Source: Pseudoscleropodium purum (taxonomy: Eukaryota > Streptophyta > Bryopsida > Hypnales > Brachytheciaceae). Taken from it: 64,000 nucleotides of DNA. The stretch is taken from positions 33,046,001 to 33,110,000 of the forward strand of contig OZ017797.1 in the NCBI GenBank assembly GCA_963969395.1. The letters run 5' to 3'. Under the pieces are notes generated by a model. It had not been told where the DNA came from. It made no database searches and worked only from the letters and a program-made list of their open reading frames with translations. Numbering within the stretch: the first letter of the stretch is position 1; the number at the start of each line of letters is the position of its first letter. Positions 22,493 through 33,700 of the stretch are shown piece by piece. The position numbers were made by a program, and so were the translations under genes.

Positions 22493-23824
22493 ACTCATGC
22501 ATCCAACGTTTTTCATCCATCCACTGTCAGGACATGGGATTCTAAGACATGGGATTCTACCTTTAGTACCTCTGTTACATTTATATTGTATTAAATATAG
22601 TAGTGGAAAGTTCAAATTTTTGGAGGGGATTTGGAATGGGCTACTTTAGAAAAAAAATTGGTAAAATCTTGTAATATATAACACCCTTCATTATTTATAA
22701 TGACTAGTAGCCCATTATATGGATGCTAATTTACTTTGAATAGTTGTCAAAAATTTAGGTCCAATACAATTAAAAATACCCTTCATTTGTTTGCATGCTA
22801 ACATCAAAAAAAGGGGGAGTATACCACTTGGGTAGGCTTACAAGAAGTCTCACAAGACATATATGAAATTATGCCAAGACTAACTTTTCTTGCATAGCTA
22901 GTGATGGGCTTGGATTTCATCTATGATTCCCATATATTAGATGCATTTTGTTAAGGACCTTTGTGGAAAAGATAAGGCTTTTAATTATGCTTAAACTATT
23001 ATTGTTTGGTTTTGTACTTTGGATAGTTAGGATTGCTCAAAGTGCCTAGATTTTTTACTATGAGTTACATTTAGCCCTTATATAAGCTATAAGTATTGTT
23101 GTGAAATTCACTTATAGACTTAGAAAGGGTTGTATTGGACAAAAATGTTGTACTATTCATCATTTTTTTGGCTCTTGGATAGAATTTTAGCCTTGTTTGA
23201 CAAACCATGAATGTAATCTCATTTTTCGGGCTCCATGAATGACTTAAATGTCATGTAGAATATCAAAAGATTGGCTTTGGTATCACTATTATAGAATTAG
23301 TTTCAAATTTTCAAAAATAAGAATGTATGTTTTGTACATTGAATAGGTCTAATTGTTAGTTGTTTTTATTTTGTATTGAAATAAATTGTGACCAGTATAT
23401 ATCTATTTATCTATAAATCCTATAATGTGAAAATGGAATTTTTTTTTCCAAATTGTAATCTATTTTTTAAACTATGTTTCCTCAAGCAAAATGGGTTTTC
23501 ATGAGCTTTATTGGCTATCATCCTTTGATTTTTATATTCAACATCTTTTCAAATATCTACTCCATATATTACCTCAATATATACTATAATTAGATATTTT
23601 AATTATTTCTTATCCTATACTTTCAAAATTCAACTATATTTTTTTTCATGTCCATTGTCACTCACAACATTCCGGTTCTTCTTGGTCGTTGCTCTAAACT
23701 TCAGCCCTTTATTTGAACCATAATATTATTTGGTGAGCAAATTTGAAACAAAATAGACTCTTGACTCCCACATGCGTCTATATGTTCTATTGAGAGTGCA
23801 ATGGCACCACTCAATGTCACAATT
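22493..23824. other. AT-rich noncoding stretch
   Basis: No gene or terminus was recognised between the two CACTA-type elements. A short direct repeat (GACATGGGATTCTA) occurs at about 22530-22560. Confidence 0.5.
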
Positions 23825-23969
23825 CACTAGTAGAAAAACATGCTAAGAGAAATAATATTTGGGTGACATTTGCATTTTTTGTAAAGTGCAAATGTCAAAT
23901 TCAACACAAATTTCCAAAACACAAGTGTCACTCAATTATTGTTTCTCTCAATACAATTTTCTACTAGTG
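23825..23969. mobile_element. Miniature CACTA element (145 bp)
   Basis: The left end CACTAGTAGAAAAACATG and the reversed right end CACTAGTAGAAAATTGTA form an inverted repeat that extends to about 32 bp (reaching AGAGAAA.AAT). The 3 bp duplication ATT is present at 23822-23824 and 23970-23972. It has no coding capacity. Confidence 0.9.
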
Positions 23970-24329
23970 ATTTCATCCTTATACATTTGAATAGTTCCAT
24001 ATTCATCTTTACACATGTTCATTCCTAATTTGGAATCATTCTTGAGTTCAAAATCCATTTTAGTGAACAAAACATTGTACATGATAGTTAAGTTTGGTAA
24101 AAAAATATTCTAAAAATGATTGCCAATTTTTTTTGGAAAAAGATTCATTTTTTTGCCCATACTATAAATATTTATAGAAATTTAAAGATAAAATTCAAAA
24201 AATTCACTAAAATTTTCTCCAGAAGGCTAGTCTAATGAACACAAATAATAACTAATTATGACTCTTCATAATAGAAGGGGGACAATTTCATAAAGAGTCA
24301 AGCCAATGGGTCTGGTTACTGTCCCTTAA

Positions 24330-24897
24330 CCTTAGAGCGCTCCGATGTCTAATTTCTAGATGATGGATAGAATGAAATTTAGTTTTCTTCTTCACTCTTG
24401 CTTCAATGAAAGTCATCTAATTTATGGAGATATGTTATCAAGTTTTTGTTCTATCCAATGGTTGGATTTGGTGTTTTTAGAGTCCATATTTTTTTTTAAA
24501 TTACAAGTGTGGAAGTATGTCAAGCCAAAAATTGCATTAATTTTAGTTCAGAATTGGATATGCAAAAATGAGGTCATAAACTAAAAGAACACAAAAATTT
24601 CAAAAAATCACCATATCAAGAGAACCTCATGTCAAATCTATTCCAACAAGTTTTATTCAGAAAATGATAACATTTTGCTTCTAATTGAATTTAGAAGGGG
24701 TTTTGAAATTTTGCTTTCAAAATTTATGAAAGAATATTGGTGATAGCACTAGTGAATCTAACTGTATGGATAGAAGCTACAATCCAAAATTTACAACTGT
24801 CATTTGTATATCAATTCCAAAATATTCTTCCAAATAGCACTTTATAACGATTTTTCTCAAATCGTCAATTTTGGAATTGGATCCAGACGTTTAGGGA
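24330..24897 (-). mobile_element. TTAA-flanked nonautonomous element (piggyBac type, short subfamily)
   Basis: TTAA at 24326-24329 is followed by CCTTAGAGCGC, and GTTTAGGGA is followed by TTAA at 24898-24901. The 568 bp align over their full length in reverse with 9880-10760, minus the hAT insertion there. It ends about 310 bp before the SPT4 start codon. The frame 24360-24584 inside it is not a gene. Confidence 0.85.
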
Positions 24898-24901
24898 TTA
24901 A

Positions 24902-25206
24902 GTTTCATACAAACGAAGGGGGTGTTGTTTGCCAGTGTTGTTGCATATGTTGTAAGCTTTACTTCTCGTTGAGACTTTGAATTGCAGCTGAGTTGAAGGC
25001 TCGAACCTTTTCCGGATTCTCCAGCCCCCAAGGCGCGTCGTCTTCCTCGTTTTCTAACCTCTGCTCCCTTTCGCTGATCGCCTGCCGATTTCAAGCTTCA
25101 CTCAATCAATCACCAGTTCGCGTAGAACATAATATTTGCACGCACGCATAACACCAATCCACCTGCGAGTTTTTTCTTTTCATTTCATTTCTTGCAGGGG
25201 TTAGAG
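24902..25206 (+). promoter_or_regulatory. SPT4 5' leader and probable proximal promoter
   Basis: This stretch lies between the upstream TTAA element and the SPT4 ATG and is less AT-rich than the sequence before it. A pyrimidine tract ending TTTCATTTCTTGCAG at 25197 is an excellent splice acceptor nine bases before the ATG, so the leader probably contains an intron. The donor was not identified. No TATA box was found at a convincing distance. Confidence 0.5.
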
Positions 25207-27704
25207 ATGGCGGTTCCTGCGCAGGTGCCAACCAGCTTTGGGCGCGAGCTGCGGGTGTGTTTGCGATGCTCGCTCATGAAAACCTACGATCAGGTTGGTG
25301 ACGTTTCTTTCTTGGTTGCACCTGGTCCCATGCAATTGGCCATGGAGAAGACATTTGGGGCGGTTGCTAGGGTTTCGTAATCGTGGTTTAGGGTTTGTCT
25401 GGATGATCAAGTTTGGAGTCTTCATTGGGAATCGGGTGTAAAGCTTTAGATTTAGTCGCCAGGATAGAGTTAAAAATGCGAGGCGCCGAACGAGCACAAA
25501 TTACACTTGATCCCCTCCAAGTGGCCATGGGGAAGACAGGTTGGGGTGTTTATTAGGGTTTTGTGATCGTGGTTTAGGGTTTTGGCGGATGTTCAAATTT
25601 GAGGCGTTCATTGGGAATCGGGTGTAAAGCTTTAGATGAAGTCGCCAGGATAGAGTTGAAAATGCGAGGTTCTGGACAAGCGCGCATTACACTCGATCTC
25701 CTCCAATTGGCCATGGAGAAGATGGTTTGGGTGTTCATTAGGGTTTTGTGATCGTGTTTTAGGGTTTGACTGGATGTTCAAATTTGGGGTGTTCATTGGG
25801 AATACTCCGAGTCAGGTGAAAATTTTGGATTTAGTCGCAGGATGATGACCGGATATAATTGAAAATACAAGGTACCGGAAAATTATAAATTCTTGGACCC
25901 TGCCTTGGTTGGATTGCGCTAGGTCCCTTCCTAGTGATCACGAGGACAGATTTGGGCGCTGATTAGGGTTTCTTCACCGTGTTTCAGGATTTGGGCTGTA
26001 TGCTTCTTTTTGGACTTAAGAGTGTACATAAGCGGTATTTTGAATTCTACTTCGAAAACTTTAGATTTGGTCGAAAGTTGTTAGGATATGATGGAACATA
26101 CGACTTGCCGGAAAATAGCTAAATCTTTTGAACTTGAATCTGGATCAGAGTATGTACCGGGTGAGAAATGGAGTGTTTTTTCGCATGTTAGGGTTTATGA
26201 CGGTGTAGTATTGTACATTCTAACGTTACCTCATTTCTGTTGCAAACGTCAGTTCAAGGAAAGTGGATGCGAGAATTGCATGTTCTTCCACATGGATAAA
26301 GATCACGATCGTGTCGTGGAGTGCACAACTCCCAATTTCGCAGGGTAAATTTTTTAGTCTTTCTTTTTTTGGGTATCGTGTGTTTTGTATGTATTTATCG
26401 TGATGATGTGTGAGTTAATATAAATTGTGCTTGTGCAAGAGGGCTAGTTTTGACTCTTGAGAATCCGGAGGAAACCTAGAGTAGTATAGGGTTTCTCAGT
26501 GCAAGTTTGATGCTTTGAATACTCTAATAGATGAAGACCCTGATCCGGGCTTCAGGGTGCTCGTCGAAAACCTTCATAAATCCCAAATTGTACAGTGCTT
26601 AAAGAGTAATGTTTGTGATCAGGCTGGAATGGCTACTATGCCGTGCCGGTTGTTCCGCTTGCGGTCTAATGTATTCATAATAAAAAAAGATTCCCTGGGG
26701 GTTGATCTGATTGACTTTTCGTTTATATTGTTGTATTAGGGTCCTCTATACTTTTGGACAGTATTTGTTGCCTTCTATTTCCAACGAAACTCCGAGTCTG
26801 CATGTTCGAGTCCTTTATAATACTACTGTCCTTGTAAGAGAGGTAGGTTACTATCTCAATAGAGTTCAAGCTCATAAATGTTACATCTTGTGCAGGGTTA
26901 TCTCATGTATGGATCCTACAAGTAGCTGGGCAGCTCGATGGCTTCGTATAAGTACGTGACTACTGGACATTCGTTATATTGTGTCCGTACACTAGAAGAC
27001 ATCTTTTTTGCTTTATGAATTCGATAGGAATGGTCAGTGTTTGCGCTGTTCCACTTTTTCGATCAGTGCTTATATGAGGGTCTGTTGCTTGCCTAGCTTC
27101 TCTTGAGCATTATCACTGTAAAGACATGTGACTCTAGCTTTGATTTCGGCACGTTAGGTCCACTCTCGGACTTCGGTTAATGAATACGCTTGTGAAAGTA
27201 TGCATTTTCCAAGTCTGGATGGTCCCGTTTCGTTTAAGAGTGTTCCTGAAACGCGTCAAACTTGACCGAATGCTATGTAATTGGTCAGACTAAAGTAATC
27301 GTTCCTTTCTGTTTCTGAAAGCACGAAAGGAGAAATATGTGCTGAGTTTTTTCTGTGACATTGCTTGATCTGTACAAGACCATTCGTGGCTGAAATATCG
27401 CTCTATATTTTGAATGACCTCGTGCTAGAAATATATCTAACTCACAATGCTCCCTCCTTTGTTCAGGTAAATTTGTCCCTGGTTGCTATGCGCTCACTGT
27501 GACTGGTGAACTGTCTGAAGAAATGCAGGTACTGCTGGTTTTATTATTTGGGTTCTTGTGCAGTTATTTGTTATATCCCTGATTGTTGACATGATAGCAT
27601 TCTTTTATATATGTTGTTGAGTGCTTAGTGTCATCTTTCATTCTCGACTGCTTGTGCAGGCTATCTGTGATGATAATAACATTCGATATGTGCCACGGTC
27701 TTAG
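25207..27704 (+). CDS. SPT4: Transcription elongation factor SPT4 (small subunit of the SPT4-SPT5 complex), five exons
   Basis: Exons 25207-25293, 26253-26344, 26896-26951, 27467-27528 and 27660-27704 join into 113 codons and a stop, with GT-AG ends throughout. The product begins MAVPAQVPTSFGRELRVCLR and closely follows plant SPT4 (about 116 residues). The zinc finger is complete: Cys18, Cys21, Cys35 and Cys38. After it come the family blocks TTPNFAGVISCMDP, SSWAARWLRI and KFVPGCYAL. SPT4 pairs with the NGN domain of SPT5, and the complex (DSIF) travels with RNA polymerase II in the nucleus to support elongation. No lesion is visible. The start is chosen by homology and because the leader acceptor ends just before it. 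Two exon-exon joins split codons (after 26344 and 26951), which supports the boundaries. It is the only clear host gene in the window. The 3' untranslated end was not located. Confidence 0.95.
25316..26080 (+). repeat. Tandem repeat in SPT4 intron 1, about 185 bp unit, four copies
   Basis: Units begin near 25316, 25501, 25687 and 25892. The first three are clearly alike (a block with TTGGCCATGGAGAAGA, then TAGGGTTTTGTGATCGTG, then CATTGGGAATCGGGTGTAAA, then TAGTCGCCAGGATAGAGTT). The fourth is degenerate. Each unit carries one or two TTAGGGTTT motifs, the plant telo-box sequence. Confidence 0.8.
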
Positions 27705-29618
27705 GACCCTTTTTATGATGCACAAGTTCATGGAGAGTTCATGGAAAACTTCTGCAGGATAGCAAAGCAATAGTGAGTTTTTGACGAAAGCAAACTGATA
27801 CACGATGGAAGAATTTCTGGCAAAAACGTCATTGGAACGATTAGCTTCATACTGTACATTAAGATATGGTTTGGTTTCCAATTTGTGAGTCCTGCGTTCA
27901 GAACAGCGCTCTTATCATGGGCATTTATCATCGCTCACCAATTTAACTTTGATATTTGAGATTAAGTAAGTATCCTAATATATCTCCTGCACTATTGTGT
28001 GTGTTTCAGTTTTATGTACAACAAATGGTTAGCCTGAGGTGTTCACTACAACCAACTTTAGCATTGTTCACATGTGTTGATGTCGTCTTCATCTGCATGA
28101 TTTAGTTCTCCTGTTTTTGAAACCTTTTTGTTTTTATATTTATTATGTGAGGGTGACAGTATTGACCATAGAGATATTCTGGGTGTGTTAAGTGAGGATG
28201 TTGACATGTGTTGACTATAGATGGACCCATGCTATCAAAATATGGGTCAATCTATAGTTGTTCAATAAATTGGTGATCCTGATAGAACCTTGCAAGTTGT
28301 TTTGGGGAGGGTGTGGGGATTGTTTTTGTATTTTTTTAAATGAGTTGAAAATCCCTATGAGCTGAAGGATTACTCTGATACATTTCATGGTTATCTTAGT
28401 GTTGATGAGGTAATGGAATCTAAAGATTTCATTGCTTTGCAATGACAATTATTGTGGATGTGGTCAGGACATCCATTTAGTATGTTCTCCAAAGTCTATT
28501 GAACATCCCTGCAGTGTTCAATATCTAGTTTGATAGATATGATATATGGAAGGTTAAGTTTTTTACTTTTAAGATTTTGTGCAGATGGCATTGGTGTCCA
28601 TATGTGATCTGCCTCTACTGTACTTAAGGTACATAACATAACATGTTGCTACTTTACAGTGTTTGAACCTAATGTACCAAATTACAAATATTTTACTCCC
28701 TAATAATGCTGCTCCCTTGTTCTTTAGTAATTTCATATGGTTTTACAAATTTTGGATGGTGGGGCTCTTCTGTTTACAGAATATGCCTCCACTTGTGCTG
28801 CTGGGTTACTGGCTACACCTGTAAAGGAGCTTGGTTTGGCTCTTCAAAAAATGAACTGAATTTTTGTACCCAATCAGACCAGCCACTTGGGGACTTCCAC
28901 TGTTCAAAAGTGCAGAACATAGACTTCATACATGGAGGACCCATTTTAGTACAGAACAGTACTGTACTGCAGTTGGTAAGGTATGCCATGTCAATGCAGG
29001 AAATCAAGTGTCAACTGTCTAAGGTATGAGACTATGACTGACCTTCAAACACTTTGCTCATTCCTGTTCCTCCAGAAAACAAAAATGAACAAAATGAACA
29101 AAACAGAACAGGAGGTTAACCCTGTAACAAGCCAGTGCCCTAAAAGTGTCCACTGAGTGACAAACAATCCTTCCTTCTATGTTCTATGTAAGACAGAAGT
29201 GCAGATTGTTCATCCTTGGAATTTTGTGTGACCTTCAATGAGTGCTCTTAGTTTTTGTTTTTTTCAAAAGCAATCAATTCACATGGTACCAAAAACAGAT
29301 TATTTTCATAGGGATCAGCCCTCATGTTCCAAGGTTAAATACATGAGTGTTGGTGGATTTTTTATGCACACATTTTCACTCGTTGGCTACAATCAAAAGA
29401 CATGGGCTACATATTTCTTCTCCAGAAAGTTTTCATTCCTTTTCAATTGAAAATAGCTACTTAATGAATGATGTTTTATGAGACCTATTAATAGCCAAAT
29501 TTCACTAAGGTCCCACCTAATTTTGATATAGATGTCACCAAGTATCACATGAGCTTGCTACTTCTTCAAACTATGATGAAACAAGAAAACAAAGTATATA
29601 ATCAGTGATGTGCATAAC
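27705..29618. other. SPT4 downstream region, no further gene recognised
   Basis: The first few hundred bases probably hold the SPT4 3' untranslated region. Patches of coding-like composition on plus (for example about 28340-28440, and 28706-29029) are interrupted by stops or lack recognisable motifs, so no gene is claimed. Base composition is less AT-rich than in most of the window. Confidence 0.4.
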
Positions 29619-29620
29619 TA

Positions 29621-29812
29621 CAGTAGAACCTCCCTAAGTCGATCCTTCATAAGCCAATAAATCCTCTATAAACCAATCTTGTCAGACCGGTCTCAGACTG
29701 GGCCACATAACAAAGGTTGTGACTAAAAATGGCCCTCCAGAAGCCAATAAACCTCCCTAATGTAATCTTGTCAGACCGGTCCGGGACTGATTGGTTTAGA
29801 GAAGTTCTACTG
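29621..29812. mobile_element. pogo-type miniature element (192 bp)
   Basis: The left end CAGTAGAACCTCCCTAAG and the reversed right end CAGTAGAACTTCTCTAAA form an inverted repeat (19 of 24 positions match) flanked by TA at 29619-29620 and 29813-29814. This terminus is typical of plant pogo-like elements such as the Emigrant/Lemi1 group. The interior carries two direct copies of CTTGTCAGACCGGTC and of AGAAGCCAATAAA-like sequence. It has no coding capacity. A pogo transposase gene lies less than 1 kb away. Confidence 0.88.
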
Positions 29813-29814
29813 TA

Positions 29815-30533
29815 CATGTTTTCTTTTGATGCATTGTTACTTGAACACCCAATGGCATCTGCTACAGTGTTGGTTTAGCATCTAAGGTGGCTGCACCCAT
29901 AACCGTGAGTTTAAGGGTTTTAGTGTAGCAAGACTACTTTATGAAGTTTAAAAATAATATTCCTGGATTAGGAAGAGGAAATGAAAAATATTGATATTGT
30001 TTTGGAAGCTTGAATCATCAACATGTAATTACTAGACATTTATAAAGTACGCATTCAACATAAATCTATAGTAGTGAGTAGCTGCCTTCATAAGAAAGTG
30101 GAAGCGAAGCCTTTACTGTCATATATTTATCCGTAAACCAATTTCAGTAGTATCTCAAAACGATTCATGTTCATCATGAAGTCATGTAGAAGTGCTCCTA
30201 AATCTCACACTCTGACACTTCCAAAACAGTGGTAGGAGAAGTCAAAAAACATGTTCAAGCGCATGCAAAATAGTCTCCTATGCACTGAAAAGCACAATGC
30301 ACTCTATCATAAGCCGTGTGTAAAGCCTTCAATACCGTGCCTGCGCTGGCAGCCACATGGTCGCAGGTGCGCCATGCGCGGGCTGGCCAGTCGCAGGCTG
30401 CCGAGGCCGGCGAGGCACTGCTTGCCAACGGTCACAACTGCTCTGCCAGGCTCCCCCCGCGCAGCGCTGCTCTGCTCACCTTCTTCCTGCTTAGGCCATC
30501 TTCGAACACCTTCCCGCCTTGCTAAAAAAATTT
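29815..30533. other. Noncoding stretch with a GC-rich block
   Basis: The block 30340-30510 is GC-rich and lies directly downstream of the pogo transposase reading frame, so it may be the 3' part of the autonomous element. The open frames over it are composition artefacts. No terminal inverted repeat was recognised. Confidence 0.35.
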
Positions 30534-32663
30534 TCAAATGTGGAGGTGAGATGGTCCACCTCCCAGCTTACGGCGCTTTCTAGCCTCTGCTTCCATACGC
30601 TTTCTGGCCTTCTCACATTCCTTCTCTGCCTTTCTCTGTTCCGCTTGAATGCGTCTCATTACCTTTTCTGCTTCTTTCCTTGCTTTCTCTTCCTTACGTT
30701 GATTTCTCTTCTGTTCTGCTTGGTTTTTGCGAGCTTCGCGCTCTTTTGCTACAGCTTCCTTCTTAGCAATTTTTGATTTCAGTGCGTCTATGTATTCATC
30801 AGACGTCATGATAATTGATTTTGAGTAGTCAATCACGGGCTCCTCATTTCTCACCCAGATTCTTGCAGATCTCTGTATGTGCGGCAATGGAAAAAGATTG
30901 CGCGGTGCGATACTTCCTGGACAATCCTGATCTGACTCTGAGTTTCGATCCAAGTCCACTCCATTGTCACTGTCGGATTGCACGAAGTATTGTTCCTCTT
31001 CTTGTGTTTCCCTAATTATCTCGGAATCCTCTGTGATGTGCTCGGTCTCATTTCCATGTTGGTCGCTTTCCCGCTGATCTCCTCCCTCCGAGTTGGCTTG
31101 CTGCTGCAGCCACTCGACTGTACCTTGTTCGTCCCTTTCCTCGTATCGTCCCTTAGCGCTGCCCTACTGCTGGAGGTACTCAGCGCTGCCCTGCTGCTCG
31201 AGGTAGTCGACGGTGGCTCGGGTTTCGCTTTCCTCCTCATTTCCTTCCTGCGACCTGCCCTGCTGTGGCAGACATGGGACGTTATCATGTTCTAGTACCT
31301 CGTCAGTTTCGGGCTGCTGCACCTGCTCGTCCACGCTGTCACAGTCTGCGTCGTCATCTGTGTCTTCCTCGTCTCCTTCTCCTTCCAGAAAACATGTACT
31401 AGGTTTCATGTGCGAATCCATAGCTGTTGCACGCAGGGGCCATATCCCAGTAGTCATGAATCCTTTCTTAATGTTTGCAGGAGTGAGAGCCTTCCGTAGT
31501 CCCAACGAAACCCATTCCGCTAGTTCTTCCTTTTGTGCGCCTCTGCCTTTGTTCTGAATAGTCCACTTATCTCTATAGGTTCGGAATGCGGTTTTGAAGG
31601 GTTTGAAGATGCTGACATCTAGAGGTTGTAGTCTATGGCTAGTGTGACTAGGGAGTGTGACTATGTCAAGGCCTTCCACCTTAGCCTTTTGCACTACCTC
31701 CAATGTGACGTGTGACCCATGCCCATCTAGAACAAGAAGATGCCTATTCCTCTCTGATAGTTCGTACCTTTTTCTCACAATGGATATGAAGTGCGAGATC
31801 CAAGCTGAGAACAAGTATGCTGTCATCCACCCATTGGGTTGCATTGCCATGCGAGCCTGAGGTTCGCATCTGATTATATAGTTCCTTTGCTTGCGTTTTC
31901 CTTTGAAAATGTAAAAATTTGGAATGTATTCTCCAGCTGCGTTCACGCATGACAACACTGTTAAATGCTCTCTATTGTTTGGTATAGTTGTGTGCACAGC
32001 CCTAGTTCCCTTCAGTGCAAAAACAAGAGTTCCCCCTCCATTTCTGCCTGCTTGTGCCCCTGATTCATCTGCATTCCAGATCTGGGACGAAGGGTAGCCA
32101 TGGCGTCTGTACACTTTCTCTAGATTTGTGTAAAACGAAGCTACATTGGTAGGATTCAATGCTTTTGCTCGCCCCTCTTCCAAACCCTGTGCAGATCTAA
32201 GAGTCAACTCGGGATGACGATGTCTAAACCATCGCATCCATCCACGCCCAGATATGCCATCTATGAATGGTGTCCACCGTTCTTGTGTGATCTCTGTGAC
32301 CTTACTCTTCAATTCTATTACAGAAATCGGATGTGCTAGATCTTGCATCTCAAGCATCCAACGAACTAATGCAGTTTCCTCCTCTATGGTAAGAACCCCT
32401 TGTCTCCCCCTTTTTCGTTGCAATGTCTTACCATTGAGGTGATCTCTTAGAGAGGATGCAGGGATACCAAAATCTTTAGCCACAGTTGTGATTTTGTTTC
32501 CGGCATCCACTGCTGATATTGCCGCCTTCAACTGCTCGTCAGTCCATTTGGCGTTTGGCCTTCGCCGGCACCTGGTGTGAATCTGCGGCGTCTGCTGCTC
32601 ACTGCGCTGTACAGATTGGCGCTCTCCCGAGGCAGCAGCCGTGAGCCCTCCATCTGCAATCAT
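30534..32663 (-). pseudogene. pogo/Tigger-type transposase, open except for one TAG
   Basis: From the ATG at 32663 the frame runs 499 codons to a TAG at 31164-31166 and then continues in the same frame, without another stop, to 30534, giving about 709 codons in all. Residues 38-85 form a psq-type helix-turn-helix (WTDEQLKAAISAVDAGNKIT). About 90-160 is a CENP-B-like DNA-binding domain (RGWMRWFRHRHPELTLR). The DDE domain has all three acidic residues: Asp199 in WNADESG, Asp313 in LVLDGHGSH and Asp349 in RLQPLDVS, a DD35D spacing. After it comes an acidic, Gln-rich linker with repeated YLEQQGSA / YLQQ units; the TAG falls in this repeat where CAG is expected. Beyond it lies a basic coiled coil (about 30536-30800, rich in Lys, Arg, Glu and Ala). 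The truncated product keeps the whole catalytic core, so loss of function is not certain. Terminal repeats of the parent element were not found. Confidence 0.9.
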
Positions 32664-33700
32664 GAGAAGTACTCACTAAACCTCTCAATTGCGTCGGTTC
32701 TTTATACATGTGGGTTTGATTTAAACTACAATATCATATGTACACTAAATCTGTACCCTTGCGTCGCTGCTGGACAAAATGTGCAGTTACCGCGGAGGCG
32801 CCGTGGTCACCTGATCCTATCTTACGACCTGTCTGTGCTCACGATCGTTACTCCGAAGTGACGCTTGGACCAGTGTGGCCGAAGTGGCAGTGCATGGCGT
32901 CGCTGCCTTGATGTACAAATTACTGAAGGTACACAGCGTCATTGCAACGTAGTGATCTCGACAATGCTGTGGGCAGTAAGAATGCGCAGTAAGCGATCGG
33001 AGGCAATTCCGAGAGGCATTTTTCTACTCTTTGAATTCCTGCAGTAATTTCTAAATCTCTAGTTGTCACGATCTGAAGGTAATTAATCATGATGAAACAA
33101 ATGAGAGGAGTTTAACAACGTTGACTCATGTGCACCTGCTGCAGCGCATGGTGCCCATGCAGCCCGGGGTGTCTGTGGGCGGACGGAGTTCCGGGTTTCA
33201 TATGGAGTTCGGCGCAGTGCACTGTCACTGATCCCTGCAGTGCGCGTTGTGCTCGGACTGTGAACCTGCTCCACCAAAGTCTGTTGCCTGTACAACGCAC
33301 GGCCTTCGATGACTGACGGCGCTTGGACCGATCTTGGCAGCGAGCGTACTCCAATACTGTGCTCGTTTTGACGTTGCCGCCCTCCGTGCCAGGCTGCACC
33401 TACTGCGTGGACAGCAGCAGGGCGTGAAACGCCGGTTGGCGTTGAATTCTAGACACTCTCTTGCGAACCAGCATGATATTCTTCAAATGGGGACCACGCA
33501 CTACCTTGTAGTTGGCTGTAGACCTGTAATTCAGGGGCCCATGTCTCTCCATGTGTACTGGTCCTCTCTGAATATAAATCAGTCTCTGTACCCACGAAGT
33601 CCATGCTTCTCTGCCGAATATGTGAGACAATATTTTGCTAAGAAGTTCCTAATCACGCACAGTTTGCAACCCTCAAAGTTTTAGACATCATTCTGAACCT
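32664..33700. other. GC-richer noncoding stretch upstream of the pogo transposase
   Basis: This stretch probably includes the 5' part of the pogo-type element, but no terminal repeat was identified. Several overlapping open frames on both strands (33083-33684) reflect the base composition, and none has a recognised motif. Confidence 0.35.

Noticed and set aside
28706..29029. A 107-codon frame downstream of SPT4
   Set aside because: No motif, no homologue recognised, and an overlapping minus-strand frame of similar quality exists.
30251..30583. Possible gene at 30251-30583 plus
   Set aside because: The frame covers a GC-rich block overlapped by other frames on both strands and continues into the antisense of the pogo coiled coil. 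It has no motif.
31213..31557. Plus-strand frames opposite the pogo transposase
   Set aside because: They are antisense shadows of the transposase coding sequence (Ser, Val and Cys rich from acidic and Gln codons).
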